In this document: positions 38,081 to 46,519 of the stretch, in pieces
Numbering within the stretch: the stretch's first letter is position 1
How the letters are laid out: each line of letters starts with the position of its first letter
Source: Alphaproteobacteria bacterium
Lineage (GTDB): Bacteria > Pseudomonadota > Alphaproteobacteria > Rickettsiales > JABSSG01
Direction: 5' to 3'
Assembly (NCBI GenBank): GCA_030426905.1
Contig: JAUHXQ010000001.1
Coordinates: 62,001 to 126,000, forward strand
DNA length: 64,000 nucleotides
Made by a program: the position numbers and the translations under genes
The notes under the pieces: generated by a model
Told to the model about the DNA's origin: nothing
Seen by the model: only the letters and a program-made list of their open reading frames with translations
Database searches by the model: none

Positions 38081-38954
38081 AGGCTTAGCAACAGCATTAA
38101 TTACACCTTTTACAGACGATGATGAAATTGATTACGAAGCACTTGGAAGATTAATCAATGAGCAAATCGCAGAAAAAATACCCGGGATAGTAGTTTTAGG
38201 ATCTACTGGTGAAAATTTTGCTATTTCTAATAAAGAATACGAAAGCATCATTCAATTTGCAGTAAAAAATTTTACAGGAAAAGTAAAAATCATTGTCGGT
38301 TCAGGCAACAATGATACTCATAACTCTATCCTAAGAAGTAAAAAAGCTGAAGACTTAGGAGCCGATGCTGTACTGACCGTTAATCCATATTATAACAAAC
38401 CTACACAACAGGGCTTGTTTAAACATTTTTCAGCAATTGCCGAAAATATAGATATTCCACTTATATTATATAACATCCCAGGAAGAGCTGCAGTGAATTT
38501 AGAAGCGGATACAGTACTGAACTTAGCTAATACTCATAAAAATATTATTGGTATAAAAGAGTCAAGTGGCAGAAGGAAACAATTGATGGACCTAATTAAG
38601 GATAAACCAGATAATTTTATGATTTTATCTGGAGATGATGATTTAATATACCCAACTATGACACTTGGTGGCACAGGAGCTATTTCTGTTATATCTAATA
38701 TTATACCTCATTATACACGAGAAATGATGTATTTATTGCTAGATCACCAATATAAGCCTAGTAGGGACTTACACTATAAAATGCTTCCTTTAATGCAGTC
38801 TTTAATATCCATTGGCACTAACCCAATAGCAATAAAAACTCTTCTTGCTTATCAAAATAAAATTAAAGAGAATTTCAGATTGCCTCTTTGTCCTCTAGAA
38901 AACGAGCAAAAAAAACAATTGATAAAAATTTTTGAAAGTTTCTGTAATGGCTGA
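38067..38954 (+). CDS. dapA: 4-hydroxy-tetrahydrodipicolinate synthase
   Basis: The 295-residue TIM-barrel aldolase has TALITPFTDDDEIDYEAL at the N-terminus, the VVLGSTGENFAIS loop, the catalytic Tyr in LYNIPGRAAVN and the Schiff-base Lys in IIGIKESSGR. It condenses pyruvate with aspartate semialdehyde. It overlaps dapB (14 nt) and dapF (8 nt), so it is translationally coupled to both. Confidence 0.96.
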   Translation: MFNFKGLATALITPFTDDDEIDYEALGRLINEQIAEKIPGIVVLGSTGENFAISNKEYESIIQFAVKNFTGKVKIIVGSGNNDTHNSILRSKKAEDLGADAVLTVNPYYNKPTQQGLFKHFSAIAENIDIPLILYNIPGRAAVNLEADTVLNLANTHKNIIGIKESSGRRKQLMDLIKDKPDNFMILSGDDDLIYPTMTLGGTGAISVISNIIPHYTREMMYLLLDHQYKPSRDLHYKMLPLMQSLISIGTNPIAIKTLLAYQNKIKENFRLPLCPLENEQKKQLIKIFESFCNG

Positions 38955-39804
38955 TTTTTATAAATATCACGGGTTAGGAAATGATTACTTAATAATAGAC
39001 CCTCAAAAGTTAAATTTTCCCTTACCTATGAACGCCAACAATATCACTTTACTATGTAATCGTAATTTAGGAATAGGCTCCGATGGGGTATTATATGGCC
39101 CTATAATAAAGAACGGAGAAATACATTTTCAAATTTTTAACCCCGACGGATCAGAAGCAGAAAAAAGCGGCAATGGTATTAGGATTTTTGCTCAATACAT
39201 ATGGGACATGAATTATGTTGACACTAAGCAGATAATTTTAGAAACAAAAGGAGGTAGAGTTGTTGTTGACAGATTGGACAAAGAAAAAAATCTAATAAAA
39301 GTTAATATGGGAAGATTTTCATTCTTAAGTGACGATATTCCAGTTTTAGGAAAAACACGCGAAGTAATCAATGAAAAAATACATATTGAAGATCGAGATT
39401 TTTATATTAACTGCCTAACAATAGGCAACCCTCACTGCGTCATAATATGTAAAGATATTTCTCCTGAATTCACTAAAAAATATGGTGCTCTAATTGAAAC
39501 TCATGATATTTTCCCTAATAGAACAAATGTACAATTTGTAAAAATCTTAGATAAAAATAACATTGCAATTCAAATATGGGAGAGAGGCGCTGGATACACC
39601 CTTGCCTCTGGCAGTAGTAGCGTAGCTGCTGCCTGCGTCTCACATCAGCAAGGTTTAGTTGAAAGATCAGTATTTGTAAATATGCCAGGAGGAACAGCAC
39701 AAATTAATATTGATGGCGATTATGCATTTCTAACAGCAACAGTAGCTAGAGTAATGTTTGGAGAATTTATTGATGATTTTAAAAAACAATTATTGAGGAC
39801 ATAA
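38947..39804 (+). CDS. dapF: DapF-superfamily protein with Ser in place of both catalytic Cys
   Basis: The 285-residue protein shares the full double-domain fold of diaminopimelate epimerase: YHGLGNDYLIID at the N-terminus, IFNPDGSEAEKSGNGIRIFA, GNPHCVI in the middle and RGAGYTLASGSSSVAAACV in the C-terminal half. In true DapF two cysteines do the chemistry, one before GNG and one before GSG. Here codons AGC at 39166 and TCT at 39607 encode Ser74 and Ser221 instead, and the usual Glu of GAGET is Tyr. I recall similar Ser-type relatives in other phyla annotated as DapF. The epimerase call therefore rests on fold and neighbours (overlaps dapA by 8 nt, abuts dapL). The start is the ATG at 38947; a longer TTG frame is unlikely. 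Confidence 0.8.
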   Translation: MADFYKYHGLGNDYLIIDPQKLNFPLPMNANNITLLCNRNLGIGSDGVLYGPIIKNGEIHFQIFNPDGSEAEKSGNGIRIFAQYIWDMNYVDTKQIILETKGGRVVVDRLDKEKNLIKVNMGRFSFLSDDIPVLGKTREVINEKIHIEDRDFYINCLTIGNPHCVIICKDISPEFTKKYGALIETHDIFPNRTNVQFVKILDKNNIAIQIWERGAGYTLASGSSSVAAACVSHQQGLVERSVFVNMPGGTAQINIDGDYAFLTATVARVMFGEFIDDFKKQLLRT

Positions 39805-40977
39805 ATGAAGATAAGTTATTCATATAGAATCAACGCAACTAAGCCCTATGCTTTTGCAGAAATAGATAAAAAAGTAGCAGCAATAATACAAAAAGGGATT
39901 ACTCCGATAGACTTTGGAGTTGGAGACCCCAAGGCTCCTACCCCACAATTTGTAATCGATGAATTATCAAAATCAGCACAAAAACATGCAACTACTGGCT
40001 ACCCAAGCTATATAGGCAGCACATCATACCGTGAATCATGTGCTATTTATATGAAAAGAGAATTTGGAGTAGAGCTAGATTACAATTCTGAAATATCATC
40101 TACCATAGGTTCAAAAGAAGCGATTTTTAACTTTCCTCTAGGTTTTATCGATAAAGACGATATTGTAATTTGCCCGACTCCTGGATATCCAGTATATAAG
40201 CTAGGGACTGAGTTTGCTGGAGGTATACCTTATTTAGTACCTCTATTAAAAGAAAATAATTTTCTTATAGATTTTAAATCTATCCCACAAAATATTGCTA
40301 ACAAGGCTAAAATAATTTGGATTAATTACCCTAACTCTCCAAGTGGAGTTATGGCACCATTCGATTGGTTAAAAGAACTTGTTGAATGGGCAAATAAGAA
40401 CAACATCATTATTGCTGCAGACGAAGGATGCTATATAGATCTATATTTCGATACCAAACCTCACTCAATTCTTGAAGTTCAAAAGGAAGGTATTATTACT
40501 TTTTACTCTTTATCTAAAAGAAGCAATATGACTGGATATAGAATTGGATTTGTTGCAGGAGATGAAAGAATTATAAGTGGCTTCAAGAAAGTCAAAACAA
40601 ATATTGACTCTGGTACTCCTCAATTTATTCAAGACGCTGCTTCTTTAGCCTTGAAAGATACCAAACATGTTGAACTAATGAGACAAGAATATCAAGCAAA
40701 ACGTAATATTTTAATACCCTCGTTAGAGTCATTAAATTTTCCTAAAACCACTGCAAATTCTACTTTCTATTTATGGCAAGAAACTTCACGAAACATTAGC
40801 GATTTAGATTTCGCGACAAAATTATTGGATTATGGTATAGTTGTAACACCAGGAAGTTTTATTTCTGAGAAAGTAGAAAATATAAACCCAGGAAAAAATT
40901 TTATAAGATTTGCTCTCGTACCAACTATTGAAGATATAAAAAAAGCTGCAGATATTATTGCAAGGTTAAAATTTTAA
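39805..40977 (+). CDS. dapL: PLP-dependent aminotransferase, LL-diaminopimelate aminotransferase-like
   Basis: The 390-residue class I/II aminotransferase starts right after the dapF-like stop. It has the DapL-type N-terminus (KPYAFAEIDKKVAAII), FGVGDPKAPTP, YPSYIGSTSYRE, the Schiff-base lysine in FYSLSKRSNMTGYRIGF and KTNIDSGTPQFIQDAA. DapL makes LL-diaminopimelate in one step from tetrahydrodipicolinate, bypassing DapD/DapC/DapE, none of which is encoded here. The cluster context supports this, but a related transaminase with another substrate cannot be excluded by sequence alone. Confidence 0.75.
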   Translation: MKISYSYRINATKPYAFAEIDKKVAAIIQKGITPIDFGVGDPKAPTPQFVIDELSKSAQKHATTGYPSYIGSTSYRESCAIYMKREFGVELDYNSEISSTIGSKEAIFNFPLGFIDKDDIVICPTPGYPVYKLGTEFAGGIPYLVPLLKENNFLIDFKSIPQNIANKAKIIWINYPNSPSGVMAPFDWLKELVEWANKNNIIIAADEGCYIDLYFDTKPHSILEVQKEGIITFYSLSKRSNMTGYRIGFVAGDERIISGFKKVKTNIDSGTPQFIQDAASLALKDTKHVELMRQEYQAKRNILIPSLESLNFPKTTANSTFYLWQETSRNISDLDFATKLLDYGIVVTPGSFISEKVENINPGKNFIRFALVPTIEDIKKAADIIARLKF

Positions 40978-41091
40978 AGACGTAGGAAATAAAATATAAT
41001 CATTCACGATAATACCTAGAAGTAATTTATATTAATATTTTTTTAACAAAAAAATAATATTATTATATTTTTAACATTATTTTTACTTCAA

Positions 41092-42084
41092 ATGTCTAAA
41101 AAACCCTGCATACCTTTACATAACATTAAATTATTGTGTGAAGAAGAAATAGATGTTTGTGACGAATCTAATCAATATCGATTTAATTTAAGCAAACTAT
41201 CTGCAATTAAATATAAAAATCTACAGCTAAATTATATAGAGTTAAATGAAATAAAAATACCTAAAATTTTACATCTTATCTGGTTTACCAATGCATATAA
41301 TCCTAAAGAAATTAGCGAAGATAACTTAAAAATAATTAGAGAAAACATAGAATTTCTTAACGAAACAGAACCAAGCTGGCAAATAATTATATGGACAAAT
41401 AACAAATTATTAATTCCAGATACAGTAAAGTATCTTAGTAAAGAGGTATCCATACCTGTTGTTACTAAAACCATACAAGAAATCGATTTTATTAATTATG
41501 ATCTACAAAAAAAGCTTTATGAGCTAATAGATAATAATTTTTTTGGTATTGCTAGCGACACAACAAGATTTGTTTTGCTACAAAATTATGGAGGAATATA
41601 TTGCGATATTAACTATAAAATTCAAAAACCTATTACTCCATTGCTAAAATATGATTTTTTTGCAAGCATAGTCCCTGCATTTGAATATGTTATTGAAGTT
41701 ACTCCTGTAGCATGCAAACCTGGCCATATAATTGTTAACAAGACTGTAGAACTTCTGGAAAGAAATTTACTAAACATTGATACTGCACCTTTGTATGTTC
41801 AATATCCTTGTAGTGAAACCTTATCCAAAGAAAAATTAGAAACATATACATGGACAGGAACACCTTTATCAATTGCATTTTATAAATATGCTCACCAAAA
41901 AGAAAATATAGATATTGTTTTCCCAGGAGGAGTACTCGAGACTTATGCACCACCCTCTCATAACACTACAGAAGAATTAAAAGCTGCAAATTATATACAA
42001 ACTCATAAACAAGAATTATTAGGAATAGGTTTTGATTTGAAAGAAGAGAGTTGGGCATCACCCAATAATCAGGAAGATTTATAA
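41092..42084 (+). CDS. Toxin-like glycosyltransferase (GT-A fold, DxD-type family)
   Basis: The 330-residue protein has the sugar-binding-region pattern of Gly_transf_sug/TcdA-TcdB-type glycosyltransferases: IPKILHLIWFTN at about residue 58, and the block IASDTTRFVLLQNYGGIYCD near 160. The metal-binding DxD appears as Asp-Ile-Asn (YCDINY), so the last acidic residue is Asn. It lacks a signal peptide and membrane helix. Related domains occur in large clostridial toxins, in bacterial effectors and in Och1-type mannosyltransferases. It may modify a host protein or envelope glycan; no neighbour decides this. It is a lone gene before tRNA-Ala. Confidence 0.75.
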   Translation: MSKKPCIPLHNIKLLCEEEIDVCDESNQYRFNLSKLSAIKYKNLQLNYIELNEIKIPKILHLIWFTNAYNPKEISEDNLKIIRENIEFLNETEPSWQIIIWTNNKLLIPDTVKYLSKEVSIPVVTKTIQEIDFINYDLQKKLYELIDNNFFGIASDTTRFVLLQNYGGIYCDINYKIQKPITPLLKYDFFASIVPAFEYVIEVTPVACKPGHIIVNKTVELLERNLLNIDTAPLYVQYPCSETLSKEKLETYTWTGTPLSIAFYKYAHQKENIDIVFPGGVLETYAPPSHNTTEELKAANYIQTHKQELLGIGFDLKEESWASPNNQEDL

Positions 42085-42088
42085 ATAA

Positions 42089-42164
42089 TGGTGGAGATGA
42101 GCGGAATCGAACCGCTGACCTTCTGTGTGCAAAACAGATGCTCTACCAACTGAGCTACATCCCC
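42089..42164 (-). tRNA. tRNA-Ala (anticodon TGC)
   Basis: The minus strand folds as a standard 76-nt cloverleaf. The acceptor stem GGGGATG pairs with CATCTCC (one G-U), and the D arm is GCTCAGTTGGTAGAGC. The anticodon stem TCTGT/ACAGA has loop TTTGCAC, giving TGC. The T loop is GGTTCGATTCC-like, and CCA is encoded. It stands alone, away from any rRNA gene. Confidence 0.96.
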
Positions 42165-42264
42165 GTAAATAGAAAATATTTAATCCCTTTTTAAGGTAAA
42201 TCAAATATCTCACCTTGTTATGGAAAAAATAATTACAACATTTCATCTTATATTACAACAAAAA

Positions 42265-43050
42265 CTATAAATAATATACAAATCTTTTATGTAGTTTCAG
42301 GTATATAAAATAGCTTATTACTATAGAGATTATCATTAACACCACTAACCTAATTATATCCATGTGAGAAGGTAAAGTTCCATAATAAATCAAAGTAGAA
42401 ATAGGCCTGATCATTATATAAAATGGATTAAAAAAGAAAATAAATTGTTTTTCAGGAGGAAATATATCAATCGGATAAACAATAGGAGTAGCCCAAAAGG
42501 CAAAATTCATTGCTACAGCTACAATTTCTCTACAATCTTTTACATAAGGAGTAATAAAAGACAGAGCTATGGAAACTGCTCCAAGAATAACTAATACCGG
42601 TATCATAAAAATTGGCAGTAATACAACTGTAATATGACAATGAGAGTATACTATAGTTGAGAATATGTACATTACCAAAAATGATATAATAAAGTTATAT
42701 AAATATTGCACTAGTTCAGACAAAGGAAAAATACTCTTCGCAATTGTGCATCGCTTTATAATTTCAGCATTAGATATTAAGGATGTAGCTCCAGATAATA
42801 CTACATTATTAATAAATCCCCACAATAATAAAGAACTTATAAGAAATGGTACGTATTGCTCAGAAGGGAAGCGCATAATACGTGGCATGACTATTGCGTA
42901 AATTAATATCTGACTTATCGGTTGTAATAAAGTCCAAAGCATTCCTAGATATGAATCTTTATACATACGTGACAAACGATTTCTAGCTATCACCAATATG
43001 GAGTAATAATAGTATTTATTAAAAAAAGTATTTTGTATTAAACTGCGCAT
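42265..43050 (-). CDS. ABC-2 type polysaccharide export permease (Wzm-like)
   Basis: The 261-residue protein has about six transmembrane helices. It carries the ABC-2 export signature near the N-terminus (RNRLSRMYKDSYLGMLWTLL) and a conserved FWATPIVYPIDIFP stretch near residue 185. It should form the channel for O-antigen or a related polysaccharide together with the ATPase encoded just upstream, which it overlaps by 13 nt. The WecA-like transferase next door would start the lipid-linked sugar. Confidence 0.88.
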   Translation of the reverse strand: MRSLIQNTFFNKYYYYSILVIARNRLSRMYKDSYLGMLWTLLQPISQILIYAIVMPRIMRFPSEQYVPFLISSLLLWGFINNVVLSGATSLISNAEIIKRCTIAKSIFPLSELVQYLYNFIISFLVMYIFSTIVYSHCHITVVLLPIFMIPVLVILGAVSIALSFITPYVKDCREIVAVAMNFAFWATPIVYPIDIFPPEKQFIFFFNPFYIMIRPISTLIYYGTLPSHMDIIRLVVLMIISIVISYFIYLKLHKRFVYYL

Positions 43051-43829
43051 TTAATTTTTCTTTTATTATATTGGTTTGGCTCATTTGTAATAAATTTTAG
43101 TATATCTAATTCGTATTTTCTTAACACATTTTTTAAACTATCTTCCATTATAATGGTACCTTCATGTATTAGTATAAAACGGTTACAAAGCCTTTTTATA
43201 TCATCAATTGAATGATTTACTAACACAGCAATAGTAGAAGCTTCTAGTTGTGCTTCTACAAATTTCTGTGCTTTTTTCACAAACCCTCTATCTCCTACTG
43301 CAAACACCTCATCTAGAAGTAAAATTTCAGGCTCTTGGAAAATTACTGAAGCAAAAGCAAGTCTAGACTGCATTCCTGATGAATAAGTTTTCATCGGCAC
43401 GTCAATTTTATCCTCTAATTCAGAGAATTTGATTATTTTTTCTTCTAGTTCGTCATTGTAAAGTGCTAATTTCCCCCGAAATGCAAAAGATAATTTAATA
43501 TTACTACGCCCTGATAATTCTGGATCAAAACCCAAGCCCATCTCAATTAGTGGTGATACCTTCCCTGTAATAGAATAATAACCACTATCTACAGGATATA
43601 TTCCTGAAATCACCTTAAGTAAAGATGATTTACCGCTACCATTCATACCTATTAACGCTATTTTATCTCCATGCTTTGCTTCAAAGCTCAAGTTAGTTAA
43701 AATAGGAATCTTTGTAGAAGTAAGCGATTTTTTGCGTACAAACCACTCTTTAAAGGTAGATGCACGTCTTTGAGTATTTACACCATTTACACAAATAGCT
43801 TTTAATATTATGTTGGCATTAGTAGTCAT
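43038..43829 (-). CDS. ABC transporter ATP-binding protein for polysaccharide export (Wzt-like)
   Basis: The 263-residue ATPase has Walker A LIGMNGSGKSSLLKVI, a signature motif YSSGMQSRLAFASV and Walker B EILLLDEVFAVGD. It belongs to the teichoic/O-antigen exporter subgroup (TagH/Wzt/RfbE). It lacks the C-terminal carbohydrate-binding domain of the larger Wzt proteins, so the exported chain is probably not recognised by an end-cap domain. I use the ATG at 43829; the codon before is a TTG. Divergent from the WecA-like gene, only 17 nt away. Confidence 0.9.
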   Translation of the reverse strand: MTTNANIILKAICVNGVNTQRRASTFKEWFVRKKSLTSTKIPILTNLSFEAKHGDKIALIGMNGSGKSSLLKVISGIYPVDSGYYSITGKVSPLIEMGLGFDPELSGRSNIKLSFAFRGKLALYNDELEEKIIKFSELEDKIDVPMKTYSSGMQSRLAFASVIFQEPEILLLDEVFAVGDRGFVKKAQKFVEAQLEASTIAVLVNHSIDDIKRLCNRFILIHEGTIIMEDSLKNVLRKYELDILKFITNEPNQYNKRKIKCAV

Positions 43830-43846
43830 CAATTTTTATTTATTTA

Positions 43847-44842
43847 ATGCAAGATATAATTTTAATCTTTTTCTTATCATTTTTAATATCATGTACTATT
43901 TCGAAGTATATGATAAAATTATTACAACGTTATTCTGTTATGGACATTCCTATAAACAGAAGTAATCACAAAACTCCCATTCCTCGTGGTGGAGGAGTTA
44001 GTATTGTAGTGACAATATTAATTTTCTCACTACTTTATTATTCTATTAATAATAAATTAAGCATACTATACTTTATATCATCTTTAATCATTGTTGCAAC
44101 AATATCATTCATAGACGATATAAAAAATCTACCAATAATACCTAGAGTTCTTTGTCAATCTATTGCGATATCAATACTTTATAACAGTTTTGATGTTTCT
44201 TTTATAGATTACTCTTTTCTAAAGTATTTTATCTTACTATTCATATTCATTTTCATAAATTTTTATAACTTTATGGATGGAATTGATGGATCAGCTTCAT
44301 CCGAAGCTATACATATTGGTACTAGTATATTAATTATCAATCTTATTACTGGAAATATTTTACCAGAAGTACAGTTTATAATGATCGTACTGATTGCTGC
44401 TTGCATTGGCTTCTTAGTATTTAACTGGCATCCAGCTAAAATATTTTTAGGTGATGTAGGAAGTATTTCTTTGGGAATAATTTGCGCTTGGGCATTAGTA
44501 AATTTAGTTTTGTCTGGTTATTTAGCAGCCGCTCTTATCATTCCGTTATATTATATTTCTGATAGTTTCATTACTATATTAATACGACTTTATCAGGGTA
44601 AAAAAATATGGCATGGTCACTCAGAGCATTTTTTCCAAAAAGCAGTACGCAATGGTGCTTCACATAAACAAGTAATAAAAAAGATTATTTTTGTGAATTT
44701 AATATTATGTGCATTAAGTGTAGTGTCATTATGGTACCCTAAATCTTCTTTAATGGTCTCTTTAATATTTGTAGCTATCTTTTTATACAAACTACAAAAG
44801 CCTACTTACAATAACTCTAAAAATTTAGTGAATCCTTTATAA
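43847..44842 (+). CDS. WecA/WbpL-like undecaprenyl-phosphate sugar-phosphate transferase
   Basis: The 331-residue polytopic protein has the MraY/WecA family motifs: RSNHKTPIPRGGGVSI, SFIDDIKNLP, FINFYNFMDGIDG, FLGDVGSISLG and HGHSEHFFQKAV. The family moves a sugar-1-phosphate from a UDP-sugar to undecaprenyl phosphate at the inner membrane, here presumably starting O-antigen synthesis for the Wzm/Wzt exporter beside it. It resembles WbpL more than MraY, because it lacks the muramyl-pentapeptide-specific regions I would expect; the exact sugar is unknown. Confidence 0.88.
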   Translation: MQDIILIFFLSFLISCTISKYMIKLLQRYSVMDIPINRSNHKTPIPRGGGVSIVVTILIFSLLYYSINNKLSILYFISSLIIVATISFIDDIKNLPIIPRVLCQSIAISILYNSFDVSFIDYSFLKYFILLFIFIFINFYNFMDGIDGSASSEAIHIGTSILIINLITGNILPEVQFIMIVLIAACIGFLVFNWHPAKIFLGDVGSISLGIICAWALVNLVLSGYLAAALIIPLYYISDSFITILIRLYQGKKIWHGHSEHFFQKAVRNGASHKQVIKKIIFVNLILCALSVVSLWYPKSSLMVSLIFVAIFLYKLQKPTYNNSKNLVNPL

Positions 44843-44853
44843 ATTTTATTTAA

Positions 44854-45858
44854 TTAACTAACTCTATTAACTTGATAATCTAGAATTTCATTAAAAATAT
44901 CGGTGAATTTTTGGTTTTTAGGGACAGAATCAAGACATGCGCGTGCTTGTTCTACAAATCTTATCGCCACCTGTTTTGATTGATTAAAGCAATCATATTG
45001 TCGTAGCAAATTGACCAAAGTAGAAAAACTATCTAATTGCTCAAAAGAATTAGACCTGAAAATTTTTTTTATATATTGTCTATCTGCTTCTAATGCATTT
45101 TTATAAGCAAAAATTATTGGTAAAGTTACTTTTTTTTCCTTAAAATCATTGCCTATATCCTTTCCAGTACCTGTAGAAGTATAGTCAAGTATGTCATCAA
45201 TTATTTGAAATGCAATACCAAGATATTTCCCAAATAAGTACATTTTATTTTGTACTATAGAATCTTGTCTCGCGATAACAGCTCCAGATTTACAAGCTGC
45301 AGCAAATAATTCTGCAGTTTTTGCTACTACAACATCAATGTACTCTTCCTCTGTTATACCAATATTACCTACATTATTTAATTGCTTTATTTCACCTTCA
45401 GCAATGATACTAGAAGAAGATGACAAAATATCTAATATCTCTATCGAACTGGTTGCAACCATAAGCTTAAATGATTGACTAAATAGAAAATCTCCAACTA
45501 GTACAGCATATTTATTCCCCCATTTTTCATTAGCCGTTATTTGACCACGACGTGTTTTACTTTCATCAATTATATCATCGTGAAGTAAAGTAGCAGTGTG
45601 TATCAATTCAACTGCTGCTGCAATCTTGATATGATCTTGCCCCTGGTATCCAAATAATTTTGTAGATAATATGGTAAATACCGGTCTTAACCTTTTGCCT
45701 CCAGCAGAAATCATATAATTAGCAATCATATCTATGGATTTATTGCGATAAGAAAGAGAATCTTTGATTAATTTATCAACTAATTCTAATTCATCTGCAA
45801 TGATTGCATGAACATGTCTCAGGGTAACAGTGGGAGGATGATCGCTGTTGTAATTCAT
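44854..45858 (-). CDS. ispB: Polyprenyl diphosphate synthase (octaprenyl type)
   Basis: The 334-residue trans-prenyltransferase has the first aspartate-rich motif LLHDDIIDESKTRRG and the second FQIIDDILDYTSTG. GGKRLRP lies near residue 55. It makes the long isoprenoid side chain of ubiquinone. Its first 68 nt overlap the 3' end of the Pal-like gene in another frame. Upstream of its ATG I see no ribosome-binding site, so translation may depend on the gene before it. Confidence 0.92.
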   Translation of the reverse strand: MNYNSDHPPTVTLRHVHAIIADELELVDKLIKDSLSYRNKSIDMIANYMISAGGKRLRPVFTILSTKLFGYQGQDHIKIAAAVELIHTATLLHDDIIDESKTRRGQITANEKWGNKYAVLVGDFLFSQSFKLMVATSSIEILDILSSSSSIIAEGEIKQLNNVGNIGITEEEYIDVVVAKTAELFAAACKSGAVIARQDSIVQNKMYLFGKYLGIAFQIIDDILDYTSTGTGKDIGNDFKEKKVTLPIIFAYKNALEADRQYIKKIFRSNSFEQLDSFSTLVNLLRQYDCFNQSKQVAIRFVEQARACLDSVPKNQKFTDIFNEILDYQVNRVS

Positions 45859-46444
45859 TATATTGTATTATATGCATATCAACACGCCTACTACACGCAT
45901 CATTATCTGGAGCAGACGTTGGTGTTATAGGATCATATTCTCCAAAACCTTTAATTTCAATCATTATATGACTTTCTCTAATAACTCCACTATTGACTAA
46001 AGCACTCTTCACAGCATTAGCTCTTTTTAAAGAAAGCCTGTAGTTGTAATCTTTTGATCCAACTCTATCTGTATAGCCTCTTAATAGTACTTTTACATTT
46101 GATATTTTAGATAATTCATAAATCATCATGTTTACTCTTTCGATACCTTCTCCTCTAATTGCCGCACTATCAAAATCAAAAAATACTGAATTCCGGCTTC
46201 CAGCATAATTATAAAATTCTCTTTCTCTGTCTATTCTTCTTTCAAAGGCTGGACAGTTATGATGTGTGTAGTGGCACTCATCATCTATGGTATTAATGAA
46301 ATTTCTTGTAGTTCTCTTGTGACAGGAAGAAGAGTCCTCGTGAGTATGATGACAACACGAAGTTAGCATCGTAATCATCAACATTATTGTTATAAGTATT
46401 TGCACTATAGAGATAATTGATTTTATGAAATTACAAAAATACAT
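45791..46444 (-). CDS. Pal/OmpA-family lipoprotein with Cys-rich ends
   Basis: The 217-residue protein has a signal peptide ending in a lipobox (MLTSC). The linker is rich in His and Cys, and the OmpA peptidoglycan-binding domain (about 85-195) follows with VFFDFDSAAI, LLRGYTDRVGSKDYNYRLS and GFGEYDP. It should tether the outer membrane to peptidoglycan like Pal. The domain would normally end near RRVDMHI; here the frame runs on for about 20 residues, ending in a Cys-rich tail (HCYPETCSCNHCR), and overlaps ispB by 68 nt. No other tol genes are nearby. Confidence 0.85.
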   Translation of the reverse strand: MYFCNFIKSIISIVQILITIMLMITMLTSCCHHTHEDSSSCHKRTTRNFINTIDDECHYTHHNCPAFERRIDREREFYNYAGSRNSVFFDFDSAAIRGEGIERVNMMIYELSKISNVKVLLRGYTDRVGSKDYNYRLSLKRANAVKSALVNSGVIRESHIMIEIKGFGEYDPITPTSAPDNDACSRRVDMHIIQYNELQQRSSSHCYPETCSCNHCR

Positions 46445-46519
46445 AAAAAGAGTAGATTAATGATAAATTTAATTTTATTAGTAGAACTATATTTTAGCAA
46501 CTTAAATTAAAATCTATTA

